Below, one piece after another: positions 17,463 through 25,502 of a stretch of 38,899 nucleotides of DNA; the first letter of the stretch is position 1; every line of letters starts with the position of its first letter. Below the pieces are notes generated by a model. The model was not told where the DNA came from and did not search any database. It was given only the letters and a program-made list of their open reading frames with translations. The stretch is from Nocardia asiatica NBRC 100129 (GTDB lineage: Bacteria > Actinomycetota > Actinomycetes > Mycobacteriales > Mycobacteriaceae), in contig NZ_BAFS01000461.1 in assembly GCF_000308415.1 (NCBI RefSeq), positions 1 through 38,899 on the forward strand, written 5' to 3'. The position numbers and the translations under genes are program-made.

Positions 17463-17798
17463 TCAGCTTTGCGTAGCTTCTACTTCCTCCAGCGTCGTCG
17501 GCACGTGATAGGGCGGTCGTCCTCTGCCCTGAACTCGATAGCGGCCCCAGAAGTCACGATCGCCGATGGTCGCCGGCGCCTCGCCCGTACTGGTCCGGAT
17601 CAGCACGGAACGTCGGCGTCCCCCTAACAGATTGTCGAGTTCGTCGTTCTGGCGGATGCGCCCGTACCAGCTGAAGCGGCCGTCGATGGGTTGGAAATAG
17701 CCGCGCAGTTCGACTTGCACCTCGACGTCGTCGGTTGCGATCACCACTGTGGCCGGCCCGATGTAGTCAGAGGCATCGTGCGGACTCTGAGACTTCAC
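17463..17798 (-). CDS. DUF4873 domain protein
   Basis: 111 residues from GTG 17798, which has GGAGGAG at ideal spacing. The text DYIGPATVVIATDDVEVQVE, then LRGYFQPIDGRFSWYGRI, then GDRDFWGRYRVQGRGRPP is the whole DUF4873 domain, a small beta-rich domain common in Actinobacteria. It often occurs beside or fused to flavin monooxygenases of the Baeyer-Villiger type (family knowledge). That fits the BVMO gene 1.4 kb away. Function unknown. Probably co-transcribed with the MFS gene. Confidence 0.85.
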   Translation of the reverse strand: MKSQSPHDASDYIGPATVVIATDDVEVQVELRGYFQPIDGRFSWYGRIRQNDELDNLLGGRRRSVLIRTSTGEAPATIGDRDFWGRYRVQGRGRPPYHVPTTLEEVEATQS

Positions 17799-17924
17799 TG
17801 TGAACTCCTCCGTTTGGTCGATAGTCGACGCCAGCGATCGGATCGCCCGGCACTGGGGCCAAGTAGCCCGGCGTCGGGATCGGGGCCGGCCCTTGACAAG
17901 CCGCGCCGCCGGGGTCAAAGTTAC

Positions 17925-17961
17925 CTCATACCCCAAGTATCCGCTACTGCCCGTATTGCAC
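17925..17961 (+). promoter_or_regulatory. Second copy of the mce promoter block
   Basis: 37 bases matching 4239-4275 at 29 positions with no gap. The core CTCATACCC(N2)AGTATC and the terminal TGCAC are kept, with the same orientation relative to the downstream plus-strand gene. The left arm of the dyad is weaker here than in the mce copy. TTGACA stands at 17893-17898. The block lies between the divergent DUF4873 and di-iron oxygenase genes, so it could control both. Confidence 0.6.
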
Positions 17962-18054
17962 TCTTGAGCGGATACCGGGTTACTGCCACCGGACGTTGAT
18001 CCGGACAGGATGTATCGATGCAGAGTCATCGATCGAGTCTCAAAGGAGCGACAG

Positions 18055-19041
18055 ATGACGACCAGTGACGTCAGGGCCGAGACCAACGGGCAGATTGCCG
18101 TAACCACCGACGGTATGGCGCGCGTGAGCGGTCGGCGACCCATTGACCTGCAACGATCGGCCGGACGACTGCTCAAGACTTCCGTAGAGAAGTTCTACGA
18201 CGCCGAAGTCGACATCGACTGGGATAGTCCGTGGCTGCCGGATAAGGCGTGGTTCCCCGAGCATCGCCTGTCCCTCTACGGCACCGGTCTGTGGAACCGG
18301 CTTTCCGAGGAACAGAAGATCGACCTGGGCAAACATGAGTTGGTGAGCATCCTCAGCTTCGGGATCTACGCCGAGAATTTGCTGAGTATGGCGTTGCTAC
18401 GGCTGAACACGACGGGTGATCTCGTCGACAACAAGGCCCTATACGCACTTGCCGAGGTTGGCGACGAGAGCCGCCATTCCACAATGTTCGCGCGTCTGAT
18501 CGCCAAAACGGGGATCCCGCCCTACAAGCTTCCGCCGGGGTTTCTGTCGCTGGCGAAGATCCTGCATTTCGTCCCGCTCGGGCCCTCGATCCAGGGCGCG
18601 ACCTTGCTGATCGAGGAGATTCTCGATCGGGCACAGCGTGAAGCGATGAACGACGAACGCCTACAACCGCAGGTCCGGCAGTTGATGAAAATTCACGTGC
18701 TCGAGGAGGCCCGCCACATCACGTTCGCGCGCTCCGAGCTTGTCGAGGGTATGCGGTCGCGAGGCCGGATCTCGCGGGCATGGCACCGCGGCGTCCTCGC
18801 AGTTGTCGCGAACCTGTCCTACCCGATCTTGATCAATCCCAAGCTGTACCGTGCTGTCGGCGTGCATCCTCTGCGGGGGTTCCTCGCTTGCCAATTCGGC
18901 CCGCACTACCGGGAGAACCTGCAGTTCATGTCCGAGCCGATGATCCGATTCTTCGATGAGGCAGGAATGATGGAAGGTCGCTTCACCATGTTCCTTTGGC
19001 GCCTGACGAGGAGCCTCCCCGACGATATCGCCCGGCGGTGA
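18055..19041 (+). CDS. AurF-like di-iron oxygenase
   Basis: 328 residues from ATG 18055, chosen for AAAGGAG at the right distance; ATG 18010 is in frame upstream but has no such site. The ferritin-like di-iron ligands are visible: Glu107 in YAENLL, E138xxH141 in GDESRHSTMF, Glu187/188 in LLIEEIL, His214 and E218xxH221 in LEEARHITFAR. This pattern is that of the AurF (p-aminobenzoate N-oxygenase) family, whose members oxidise amines or C-H bonds with O2 and an electron donor. The substrate cannot be told. The reductase at 21737 is the likely electron source (inference). 197 bp separate it from the BVMO gene. Confidence 0.85.
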   Translation: MTTSDVRAETNGQIAVTTDGMARVSGRRPIDLQRSAGRLLKTSVEKFYDAEVDIDWDSPWLPDKAWFPEHRLSLYGTGLWNRLSEEQKIDLGKHELVSILSFGIYAENLLSMALLRLNTTGDLVDNKALYALAEVGDESRHSTMFARLIAKTGIPPYKLPPGFLSLAKILHFVPLGPSIQGATLLIEEILDRAQREAMNDERLQPQVRQLMKIHVLEEARHITFARSELVEGMRSRGRISRAWHRGVLAVVANLSYPILINPKLYRAVGVHPLRGFLACQFGPHYRENLQFMSEPMIRFFDEAGMMEGRFTMFLWRLTRSLPDDIARR

Positions 19042-19238
19042 ACAGACTCGGACCGGCGTGAACAGCACCACGCATATTGCTAAGCGCAAGTCGCGCCGTG
19101 ATATGTTGCGGCGGGCACTCGTCGAATCCCGCGAACTCCTCGGTCCCGCCCCCGGTCCGACATATCCGCAGTAGCTGAGTAGCTATCGAAAATTGTGGCC
19201 ACCTGTACCGCACGTGAGCCAACGTTCAGAGGAAATCG

Positions 19239-20837
19239 ATGAGTAATAACCGTTCTGCCAAATACACGGGAAAGACCAATGGTTCGGGAGGTCGTGCAGC
19301 GAGCGAGAGGGTGCACACAACAGAGGTCCTCATAGTCGGGAGCGGATTCTCCGGCATGGGAATGGCGATTCAACTGCTGAAATCGGGAATGAATGACTTC
19401 TTGATAATCGAGAAGGATTCCGAAATCGGCGGAACCTGGCGCGACAATACATATCCGGGCTGTGCCTGCGATGTCCCTTCTCACATGTACTCGTACTCTT
19501 TCGAGCCCAAGCCGGATTGGAGTCACTTGTGGGCAGGACAGGATGAAATTCAGCAGTATCTCCTGAGTCTCGCACGCGAGTACGATCTCTATAGCCGCAC
19601 GCATTTCGGGCGGGCCTTGCAATCCGGATACTGGGATCCTAGTGATTCCGCGTGGCATGTTGCGACCTCCGACGGCAACGAGTACGTCGCCCGATTCCTG
19701 GTTTCAGGCGTAGGCGCACTCCATATACCGAATATCCCCCAGATCAAGGGGCAGAAGAAGTTCGCTGGTGCAGCATTTCACTCGGCGCAGTGGGATCATG
19801 ACTGCACATTGGATGGCAAGAAGGTCGCTGTTATCGGGACCGGTGCGAGCGCAATCCAATTCGTTCCGGAAATTGCCAAGGTAGCCGATGAACTGCATCT
19901 ATACCAGCGGACGCCGGCGTGGGTACTGCCCCGTAGGAACGTCAAGGTCCCGAAGGTGATCCAAGCCCTGCTCACGAGGGCGCCGATCCTCGCCAAAGCC
20001 CTCCGGACTGCCATCTACTGGTCAGCGGAGTCACTGTCGATAGGACTGAACGGACATATCAATTTCATGCGTCCGCTCGAGAGTGTCGCCAAGTGGAACA
20101 TAGCGCGGGGAATTGATGATCCCGCGCTGCGCAAGAAGCTCACCCCCACGTATCGCATCGGGTGCAAAAGAATCCTCGGTTCCAGTGACTACTACCCAGC
20201 GCTGAATCGGCCCACTACATCCGTCATCACCGACGGGATCGCCGAGATCACCGAGGACGCCATCATATCCCAGTCCGGTGACAAGCGTCCGGTCGACGTG
20301 ATCATCTATGCCACCGGTTTCCACGTAACCGACGGGTTCGACCACCTCCGGCTCAAGGGTGCGTCCGGTCGTGAACTCTCCTCCGTATGGTCGGACGAAG
20401 GGATTCAAACCCATCTCGGCATCACCACCGCAGGTTTCCCGAACTTGTTCTTCCTGCTCGGCCCCAACACCGGGCTTGGTCACAACTCGGTGGTATTCAT
20501 GATCGAATGCCAGATCAGGTACATCATCGGCGCGATTCGGCTCGCGAAGCAACGCGGCGCAGCTGCGCTCGAGGTGCGTGAACCCGTTCAGCGGGAATTC
20601 AACTCGGACATCCAGCGGAAATTGGTGAACGGGGTCTGGAGCAGCGGGGGGTGCACTAGTTGGTACCTCGATGCACAGGGTGTCAATCGGACGGTCTGGC
20701 CAGGTTTCACCTGGCAGTATTGGCGGCGTACCCGCAATGTCGCGGACTCTGATTTCGCGTTGGTCGGCGAGTCGACAGGTGATCGAAGCGGCGACCTCCT
20801 TCCGAATTCGATCAAGAAGGGTAGCTTGCCGAGATGA
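19239..20837 (+). CDS. Baeyer-Villiger-type flavin monooxygenase
   Basis: 532 residues, FAD- and NADPH-dependent. The FAD-binding Rossmann motif is VGSGFSGMG (residues 33-41), followed by GGTWRDNTYPGCACDVPS, which is typical of class B monooxygenases. The Baeyer-Villiger fingerprint FAGAAFHSAQWD (FxGxxxHxxxW) is at 175-186 and the NADPH motif IGTGASA at 199-205, then YATGFHV. Such enzymes insert oxygen next to a ketone, giving an ester or lactone. Relatives include mycobacterial EthA and MymA, and mymA operons also contain SDR genes. ATG 19239 follows GAGGAAATCG. The C-terminal stop overlaps the SDR start by four bases. Confidence 0.9.
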   Translation: MSNNRSAKYTGKTNGSGGRAASERVHTTEVLIVGSGFSGMGMAIQLLKSGMNDFLIIEKDSEIGGTWRDNTYPGCACDVPSHMYSYSFEPKPDWSHLWAGQDEIQQYLLSLAREYDLYSRTHFGRALQSGYWDPSDSAWHVATSDGNEYVARFLVSGVGALHIPNIPQIKGQKKFAGAAFHSAQWDHDCTLDGKKVAVIGTGASAIQFVPEIAKVADELHLYQRTPAWVLPRRNVKVPKVIQALLTRAPILAKALRTAIYWSAESLSIGLNGHINFMRPLESVAKWNIARGIDDPALRKKLTPTYRIGCKRILGSSDYYPALNRPTTSVITDGIAEITEDAIISQSGDKRPVDVIIYATGFHVTDGFDHLRLKGASGRELSSVWSDEGIQTHLGITTAGFPNLFFLLGPNTGLGHNSVVFMIECQIRYIIGAIRLAKQRGAAALEVREPVQREFNSDIQRKLVNGVWSSGGCTSWYLDAQGVNRTVWPGFTWQYWRRTRNVADSDFALVGESTGDRSGDLLPNSIKKGSLPR

Positions 20838-21691
20838 GAGAGTTCAGCGACCGAGTCGTCTCGGTAACCGGGGCAGGTTCAGGAATCGGCCGTGCAGTTG
20901 CAATTCGACTCGCCGGCGAGGGCGCGCGGCTGGCCATTGCCGACATCGACGGCGAACGGGCCCGCGAAACCGCCTCCATGTGTACCGCGCTGGGTGTCGA
21001 ATGCCAGCACTATCAGCTCGATGTGGCCGATCGTAGCGCATTCACGGAATATCGTCGTCAGGTCCTCAGCGACTTCGGTTCGGTCAGTATGGTAATCAAC
21101 AATGCCGGGGTCGCACTCGGCGCCGACATACTGGATATGCAATGGATCGACTTCGAATGGTTGATGTCGATCAATTTCTGGGGAGTCGTGAACGGCACGA
21201 AACTATTTCTTCCGGATCTGATCGACTCGGGCGACGGCCATGTTGTCAACGTGTCGAGTGTCTTCGGACTGATGGCCATTCCCAGTCAGAGCGCATATAA
21301 TGCTTCCAAATTCGCCGTCCGAGGCTTTACCGAGGCGTTGCGCCAGGAGATGCGAATTAACCGGCTACCGGTGGGCGTAACATGCGTGCATCCGGGTGGT
21401 GTTCGCACAAATATTGTGCGCGGAGCTCGAGGTGTCGGCGCGATGGGTGATCAGGAGAAGATTGTCGCCGGTTTCGATCGTATAGCGCTCACCACTCCGG
21501 AAAGCGCCGCCGAAACGATCCTGAAGGGCGTGCGACGGAACAAACCTCGAGTCCTTATCGGACCCGATGCCCTGGGTTTCGATTTCGTCGCCCGCGCGGT
21601 GGGGCCGAGGTATCAGGACCTGAACGCTCCGCTGGCCCGTGTCGGCTATGCGATCGGCCGTCGTTACGGCCTTGTCAAGCGCGACAGTTGA
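20834..21691 (+). CDS. Short-chain dehydrogenase/reductase (SDR)
   Basis: 285 residues of the classical SDR family. The cofactor motif is TGAGSGIG (12-19), with Asp37 after strand 2 (IADIDG) pointing to NAD rather than NADP. NNAG is at 89-92, with catalytic Ser141/142, Tyr155 and Lys159 (YNASK). The C-terminal third is longer than the minimal fold and ends in a basic helix. It would interconvert an alcohol and a ketone, which is the natural step before a Baeyer-Villiger oxidation. The ATGA overlap with the BVMO gene supports joint action. Confidence 0.9.
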   Translation: MREFSDRVVSVTGAGSGIGRAVAIRLAGEGARLAIADIDGERARETASMCTALGVECQHYQLDVADRSAFTEYRRQVLSDFGSVSMVINNAGVALGADILDMQWIDFEWLMSINFWGVVNGTKLFLPDLIDSGDGHVVNVSSVFGLMAIPSQSAYNASKFAVRGFTEALRQEMRINRLPVGVTCVHPGGVRTNIVRGARGVGAMGDQEKIVAGFDRIALTTPESAAETILKGVRRNKPRVLIGPDALGFDFVARAVGPRYQDLNAPLARVGYAIGRRYGLVKRDS

Positions 21692-21736
21692 ATCTGGGCC
21701 ACGGGCCGGAATAATAGAGAAGGAATATCCTGGAAG

Positions 21737-22768
21737 ATGAGCATGCCATGTGAACTCACGGTCTCCCGTGTAGTGCAGGAAACAGCGGATGCGGTGTCCA
21801 TTTGGTTCGAGGTGCCCGAGCAGCAATTGGGCGTATTTGCCTACGACCCCGGGCAGTTTCTTACGTTGCGTATTCCCGGAGCCGGTGACGGGGAATATGT
21901 GGCCAGATGCTATTCGCTCTCGAGTTCCCCGCATGCAGACGACTCGCTAGCTGTCACAGTGAAACGCACGGAGGGCGGGTACGGATCTAACTGGCTGTGC
22001 GACAACATCAAGGTTGGAGCTGAGGTAACCGTTCTGCCGCCCACCGGGCACTTCACACCGAAAGACCTGGATGCGGACATGGTTCTGTTCGCAGCTGGTA
22101 GCGGAATCACCCCGGTGTTATCCATCGTCAAGTCGGCTCTGCTCGAAGGCGGCGGCCATCTCGTTCTCTTCTATGCCAACCAGCATGCCGAGAGCGTCAT
22201 CTTCGGTGAAGACCTCCGTTACCTCGCCAAGCAGTTTCCCGAGCGACTGACTCTCATCGAGTGGCTGGAGAGCGAGCGTGGGCTACCGGACCGAAGCGCA
22301 ATCCTTGAAATCTGCCGTGAGTACCGAAATCGGATGTATTTCTTGTGTGGGCCGGCGGCGTTCATGGATTTGGTGGTAGACGCGGCGCGCGAAGCCGGCG
22401 TGCAGCACCGGAACCTACACCGAGAAGTATTCCAATCTCTGCACTCCGATCCCTTCGACGTGGAGAACTACGTCAAGGAATCAATGACGAACGAACAAGC
22501 CCGTCTAGTAGTATATCTCGATGGTGATCGCGCCGAGCTGGAATGGCCGAAAGATTTGACCCTCGTCGAGGTCTTGTTGAACGAGGGGTACTCGCCTCCG
22601 TATTCCTGCCGGGAAGGCGGATGCGGTGCATGTGTGTGCAAGGTTATCGACGGCGATATAGAGATGAGAGTAAACGAGGTACTCGATGATGATGATATCG
22701 AGGAAGGTGATCGACTGGCATGCCAGTCGGTACCCGCCACCAATTCGGTGACTGTGACATTCGACTGA
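21737..22768 (+). CDS. Flavin/2Fe-2S oxygenase reductase (KshB/PaaE-like)
   Basis: 343 residues with three domains in order. The FAD-binding domain (RCYSLSSSP near 55-63) and NAD-binding domain (GSGITPVLSIV near 120-130, LCGPAAFM near 203-210) come first. The C-terminal plant-type 2Fe-2S domain has cysteine ligands in CREGGCGACVC and LACQS. It transfers electrons from NADH to an oxygenase, as KshB does for 3-ketosteroid 9-alpha-hydroxylase. No Rieske oxygenase lies here, so the AurF-like protein is the best candidate partner. A P450 or an unlinked oxygenase is possible. It starts 45 bases after the SDR stop. Confidence 0.9.
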   Translation: MSMPCELTVSRVVQETADAVSIWFEVPEQQLGVFAYDPGQFLTLRIPGAGDGEYVARCYSLSSSPHADDSLAVTVKRTEGGYGSNWLCDNIKVGAEVTVLPPTGHFTPKDLDADMVLFAAGSGITPVLSIVKSALLEGGGHLVLFYANQHAESVIFGEDLRYLAKQFPERLTLIEWLESERGLPDRSAILEICREYRNRMYFLCGPAAFMDLVVDAAREAGVQHRNLHREVFQSLHSDPFDVENYVKESMTNEQARLVVYLDGDRAELEWPKDLTLVEVLLNEGYSPPYSCREGGCGACVCKVIDGDIEMRVNEVLDDDDIEEGDRLACQSVPATNSVTVTFD

Positions 22769-22861
22769 CCATGCGTTCGCGTAGGCCCCGTAACGGCGTT
22801 CATGCTCGCCCGATCCAGCGCGCAATCGCCGCCCGCGATATCGGTCACTTGTCCGATAGCG

Positions 22862-22874
22862 TATACTCGGCCAG
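22862..22874 (+). promoter_or_regulatory. -10 element of a probably leaderless TetR transcript
   Basis: TATACT (22862-22867) ends seven bases before the ATG at 22875, so transcription would start at or next to the start codon. No ribosome site is seen. The sequence ATACTC here repeats an arm of the mce operator. Confidence 0.45.
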
Positions 22875-23618
22875 ATGGCGGGCGCACAAAAGCGGATTCG
22901 GGAGGTCGGTAGCTCGGTGGTTCGGCGAATTGACGCACGCTCGAGCCGATGGGAAGAGCACCGGGTCCTGGTTCGAGCAGAACTGGTCGACGCAGCGTAC
23001 CGTGCCTTCGGCAAGTACGGTCCGGACGCGAGCATGGACGACATCGCTCGGGAGGCGGGTGCGACAAAACCCAAGCTGTATCGCCACTTCAAGGACAAAC
23101 TGGGCCTTCGTGCAGCTGTTATCGAACGTGCGAAGGAACTCATGTGGTCGAATGTGCTTGCTACCGTTGATTTCGGATCCGATCCGATTCGAAATGTGAT
23201 GAATCAGCTCGTCGAGCAATACGCGCAGCTGGTCGACGAGCACAAGAACGTCTTCCAGTTTCTCGTTCGTAGTCATTTTAGCGACAATTCATCGGGATCG
23301 GATCCAGCTCTTGAGAACGCACGTGAACTGGCAGGTTTCATTGCGGATCATTTCGTCACGGTTTTGGAAACCGCTGGGGCTGACACGTCGGGCATAGACT
23401 TGGTGGTGCAGTCGATCGTAGGGGCGAGCCTCTCCGCGACGGATTGGTGGATAAACTCGCAATCCGATCCGACCTCGGCTATGCCGAGAAAGGCTTTCGT
23501 CGAGCATCTCAGCGCAATCATTTGGGGGATTATCGATTCCTCGGCGCGAGCTCGTGGAATCCGGATAGACCCGGATTCGACTTTGCGGATTGAGAATATT
23601 GGACTGATCGAGGCTTAG
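22875..23618 (+). CDS. TetR-family regulator following the oxygenase operon
   Basis: 247 residues. After a 25-residue basic leader comes the TetR HTH (ELVDAAYRAFGKYGPDASMD, then IAREAGATKPKLYRHFKDK). A C-terminal ligand domain of the TetR_C family has hydrophobic helices (IDLVVQSIVGASLSATDWW). It lies about 100 bp after the reductase and is the only regulator gene between the two copies of the shared promoter block and the P450 cluster, which makes it the leading candidate for binding the block. An internal start at a later Val would give a more usual length of about 225 residues. Confidence 0.85.
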   Translation: MAGAQKRIREVGSSVVRRIDARSSRWEEHRVLVRAELVDAAYRAFGKYGPDASMDDIAREAGATKPKLYRHFKDKLGLRAAVIERAKELMWSNVLATVDFGSDPIRNVMNQLVEQYAQLVDEHKNVFQFLVRSHFSDNSSGSDPALENARELAGFIADHFVTVLETAGADTSGIDLVVQSIVGASLSATDWWINSQSDPTSAMPRKAFVEHLSAIIWGIIDSSARARGIRIDPDSTLRIENIGLIEA

Positions 23619-24094
23619 ATGAGCGAATTCGAGCCAAACGCCGGTCGAAGACGACGCGGGATGAGCTTATCTGCCATAGCGCGGTGACACTGCCGGATTG
23701 CATCCCCGCGGGGCAAAAGACCCGTGAGCAATGCCGTTGTCGCGCCATCGCCGGTGGGCGGGACGACCGCCGATCGGCCTGGTCCGCATCGATTGCTCGG
23801 TGCGTCAGCGTCGTCGGTGCTGCTCTACCCAACGCAGCAGCTGGTTGGGCTTGCCCGGCTTGTGCATGACAGCTCATGTGTCATTTGATAGTTTCGGGAT
23901 TGCTTTCGTGCGAACCTGCGGACCCGAATCGATGGATCCGACGCGAACTTGGTTCAGACCGCCCGCAACCGCTGGCGACCACTTCGCGCTCGACGTTCCT
24001 CCGGCCGAGTCCGAGCTACGTTTCGAGAGCGTCGCCGCCTACTTGTCGTTGAACCAGCTGCTGTGGAATCAAGGGAAACGAGGGTACCGCTGCT
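23619..24094 (+). other. Intergenic stretch without a recognisable gene
   Basis: 476 bp between convergent TetR genes. Short ORFs exist on both strands, but none shows a family motif or ribosome site. No strong hairpin with a T-run is apparent. Confidence 0.5.
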
Positions 24095-24751
24095 TCAATG
24101 GCTCGGTACCGCGTTGTGGCATGCAGCTGAGGCATCTGGTCTGAGACCCGCAGAGCCCACCCCGAGATAACGTAGGGCAATCTCGGAGATCCGGCGTGCC
24201 GTTTCGGCGCTGTCGCTGGCCGGTAGTACGAGATGGCTGATCGTCAATCGAATGAGCGCATCGACTGCGTCGGCCACGTCATTGGCGTCGATGGTGGGGT
24301 AGTGGTGGAGGAACGCGGTGACCAGTCGCTCGGACGCGAGTTGAAGCATGGAGGCAGAGGTTGTCAACAGGGGGAGGACGCCGGTTTCATCGCGCGGGCC
24401 GCTACCGGGTGTAGTCAGGACGGCTTTGAGTAAGGGGCTGGTTGCAGCCTCGTCGAGCGTGTAGCGAACTATCGCTCGGATCGATTCAGGCAACGCGCTG
24501 CGGTTGGAAGCAAGCAAATCCTCGATCCCGGTCAGGAATTGCTCCGCTTCGTGCAGAACGAGTGCATCTCCAAGCCCTTGCTTGTCGCCGAACTCTCGAT
24601 ACAGCGTGGCGCGTGATACTCCGATCAGACCGGCTACCTCGCCGAATCGTACACGTTCCCAGCCCTTCTCGACCGTCAGGGCGCGGGCGGCGCGGATTGC
24701 TGCCTCGCGGAGGTGTCGCCTGAACGACAGCCTCACCGATTCTTCCACCAC
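24095..24751 (-). CDS. TetR-family regulator divergent from the thioesterase/P450 operon
   Basis: About 218 residues from GTG 24751. The frame is open to TTG 24853, but the first candidate with a purine-rich site (CGAGGG) is GTG 24751 or 24748. The HTH is clear: AAIRAARALTVEKGWERVRF, then EVAGLIGVSRATLYREFGDK. The C-terminal ligand-binding half is helical (SILQ-type helices, TISHLVLPASDSAETARRIS). It probably controls the divergent operon through the inverted repeat at 24873-24903. Confidence 0.85.
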   Translation of the reverse strand: MVEESVRLSFRRHLREAAIRAARALTVEKGWERVRFGEVAGLIGVSRATLYREFGDKQGLGDALVLHEAEQFLTGIEDLLASNRSALPESIRAIVRYTLDEAATSPLLKAVLTTPGSGPRDETGVLPLLTTSASMLQLASERLVTAFLHHYPTIDANDVADAVDALIRLTISHLVLPASDSAETARRISEIALRYLGVGSAGLRPDASAACHNAVPSH

Positions 24752-24872
24752 CCCTCGGATGGTAACAGAACGTGGGTTTTGTTCATGAGTGGACAAACTC
24801 CCGGACACTTCGTCATGTCCGCGCGTTGCTTGATCGCGAGCTATGCGCGACAAGTAGCGGAGATCTGATCAA

Positions 24873-24904
24873 TTGTTGACAAAATGGTTCTGATTGTCTC
24901 CAAT
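24873..24904 (+). promoter_or_regulatory. Promoter and operator of the thioesterase operon
   Basis: TTGACA (24876-24881) and TCCAAT (24899-24904, 4 of 6) are 17 bases apart and point to the thioesterase gene. TTGTTGACAA (24873-24882) and TTGTCTCCAA (24894-24903) form an inverted repeat matching at 8 of 10 positions around an 11-bp centre, placed over both promoter boxes. It lies between divergent TetR and target genes, the standard arrangement for a TetR operator. Confidence 0.5.
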
Positions 24905-24971
24905 GTAGTTGTATCGCGGTCCTGCTCGAGTCTGATGTTGGGCGCGCGTTAGTCGACAGAGAGGTCTGGCC

Positions 24972-25502
24972 ATGGACAAGGCTTCGGATGCGGTCAGTAG
25001 GTTGTCTGACCCAGGCGTGGAGGACTGGGTGCGCTCGTTCCGGCTCCTGGAATCCGGATCGCCAGAGTTGCCGCCGCACCATCCCGACTGTCTTGGTTGT
25101 GGGCCGGCCAACCCTCACGGACATTCCCTATCGGTGCGGCGTTGCGGGGGCGGCGTCGTTGCTCACCATCTTTTCGACCAGCGTCATGTCGGAGCGCCGG
25201 GGATCGCGCACGGTGGCGCGGTGGCGACCGTCATCGACGACCTGTTCGGCTTCTTGCTGTACACGGTCGGCGAACTCGCCGTGACCCGGAATCTCGACAT
25301 GGATTATCTCGCCCCGGTACTGCTCGATACCCCCTACACGCTGCACGCCGAGGTACGGTCGCGGCATAGCCGTAAGTTGAATCTCGCGGCCAGGATGGAG
25401 GATCTAGAAGGGCGCTCGGTCACTACGGCAACCGCCGTGTTCATCGTGGTCGAGGCCGAACACTTCCTGCAGTCGCGGGCGAAGGCTCGGAGGCAGGCGT
25501 GA
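24972..25502 (+). CDS. Hotdog-fold acyl-CoA thioesterase (PaaI/THEM4-like)
   Basis: 176 residues. The N-terminal third carries HHPDCLGCGPANPHG, a Cys-rich motif common to THEM4-like actinobacterial thioesterases. The hotdog domain follows with APGIAHGGAVATVIDDLFG; the HGG and the Asp two turns later are the usual active-site elements. It hydrolyses acyl-CoA or acyl-carrier thioesters. The stop overlaps the P450 start (GTGA), so the two are probably co-translated and act on a shared acyl substrate. No ribosome site is obvious at ATG 24972. Confidence 0.85.
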   Translation: MDKASDAVSRLSDPGVEDWVRSFRLLESGSPELPPHHPDCLGCGPANPHGHSLSVRRCGGGVVAHHLFDQRHVGAPGIAHGGAVATVIDDLFGFLLYTVGELAVTRNLDMDYLAPVLLDTPYTLHAEVRSRHSRKLNLAARMEDLEGRSVTTATAVFIVVEAEHFLQSRAKARRQA

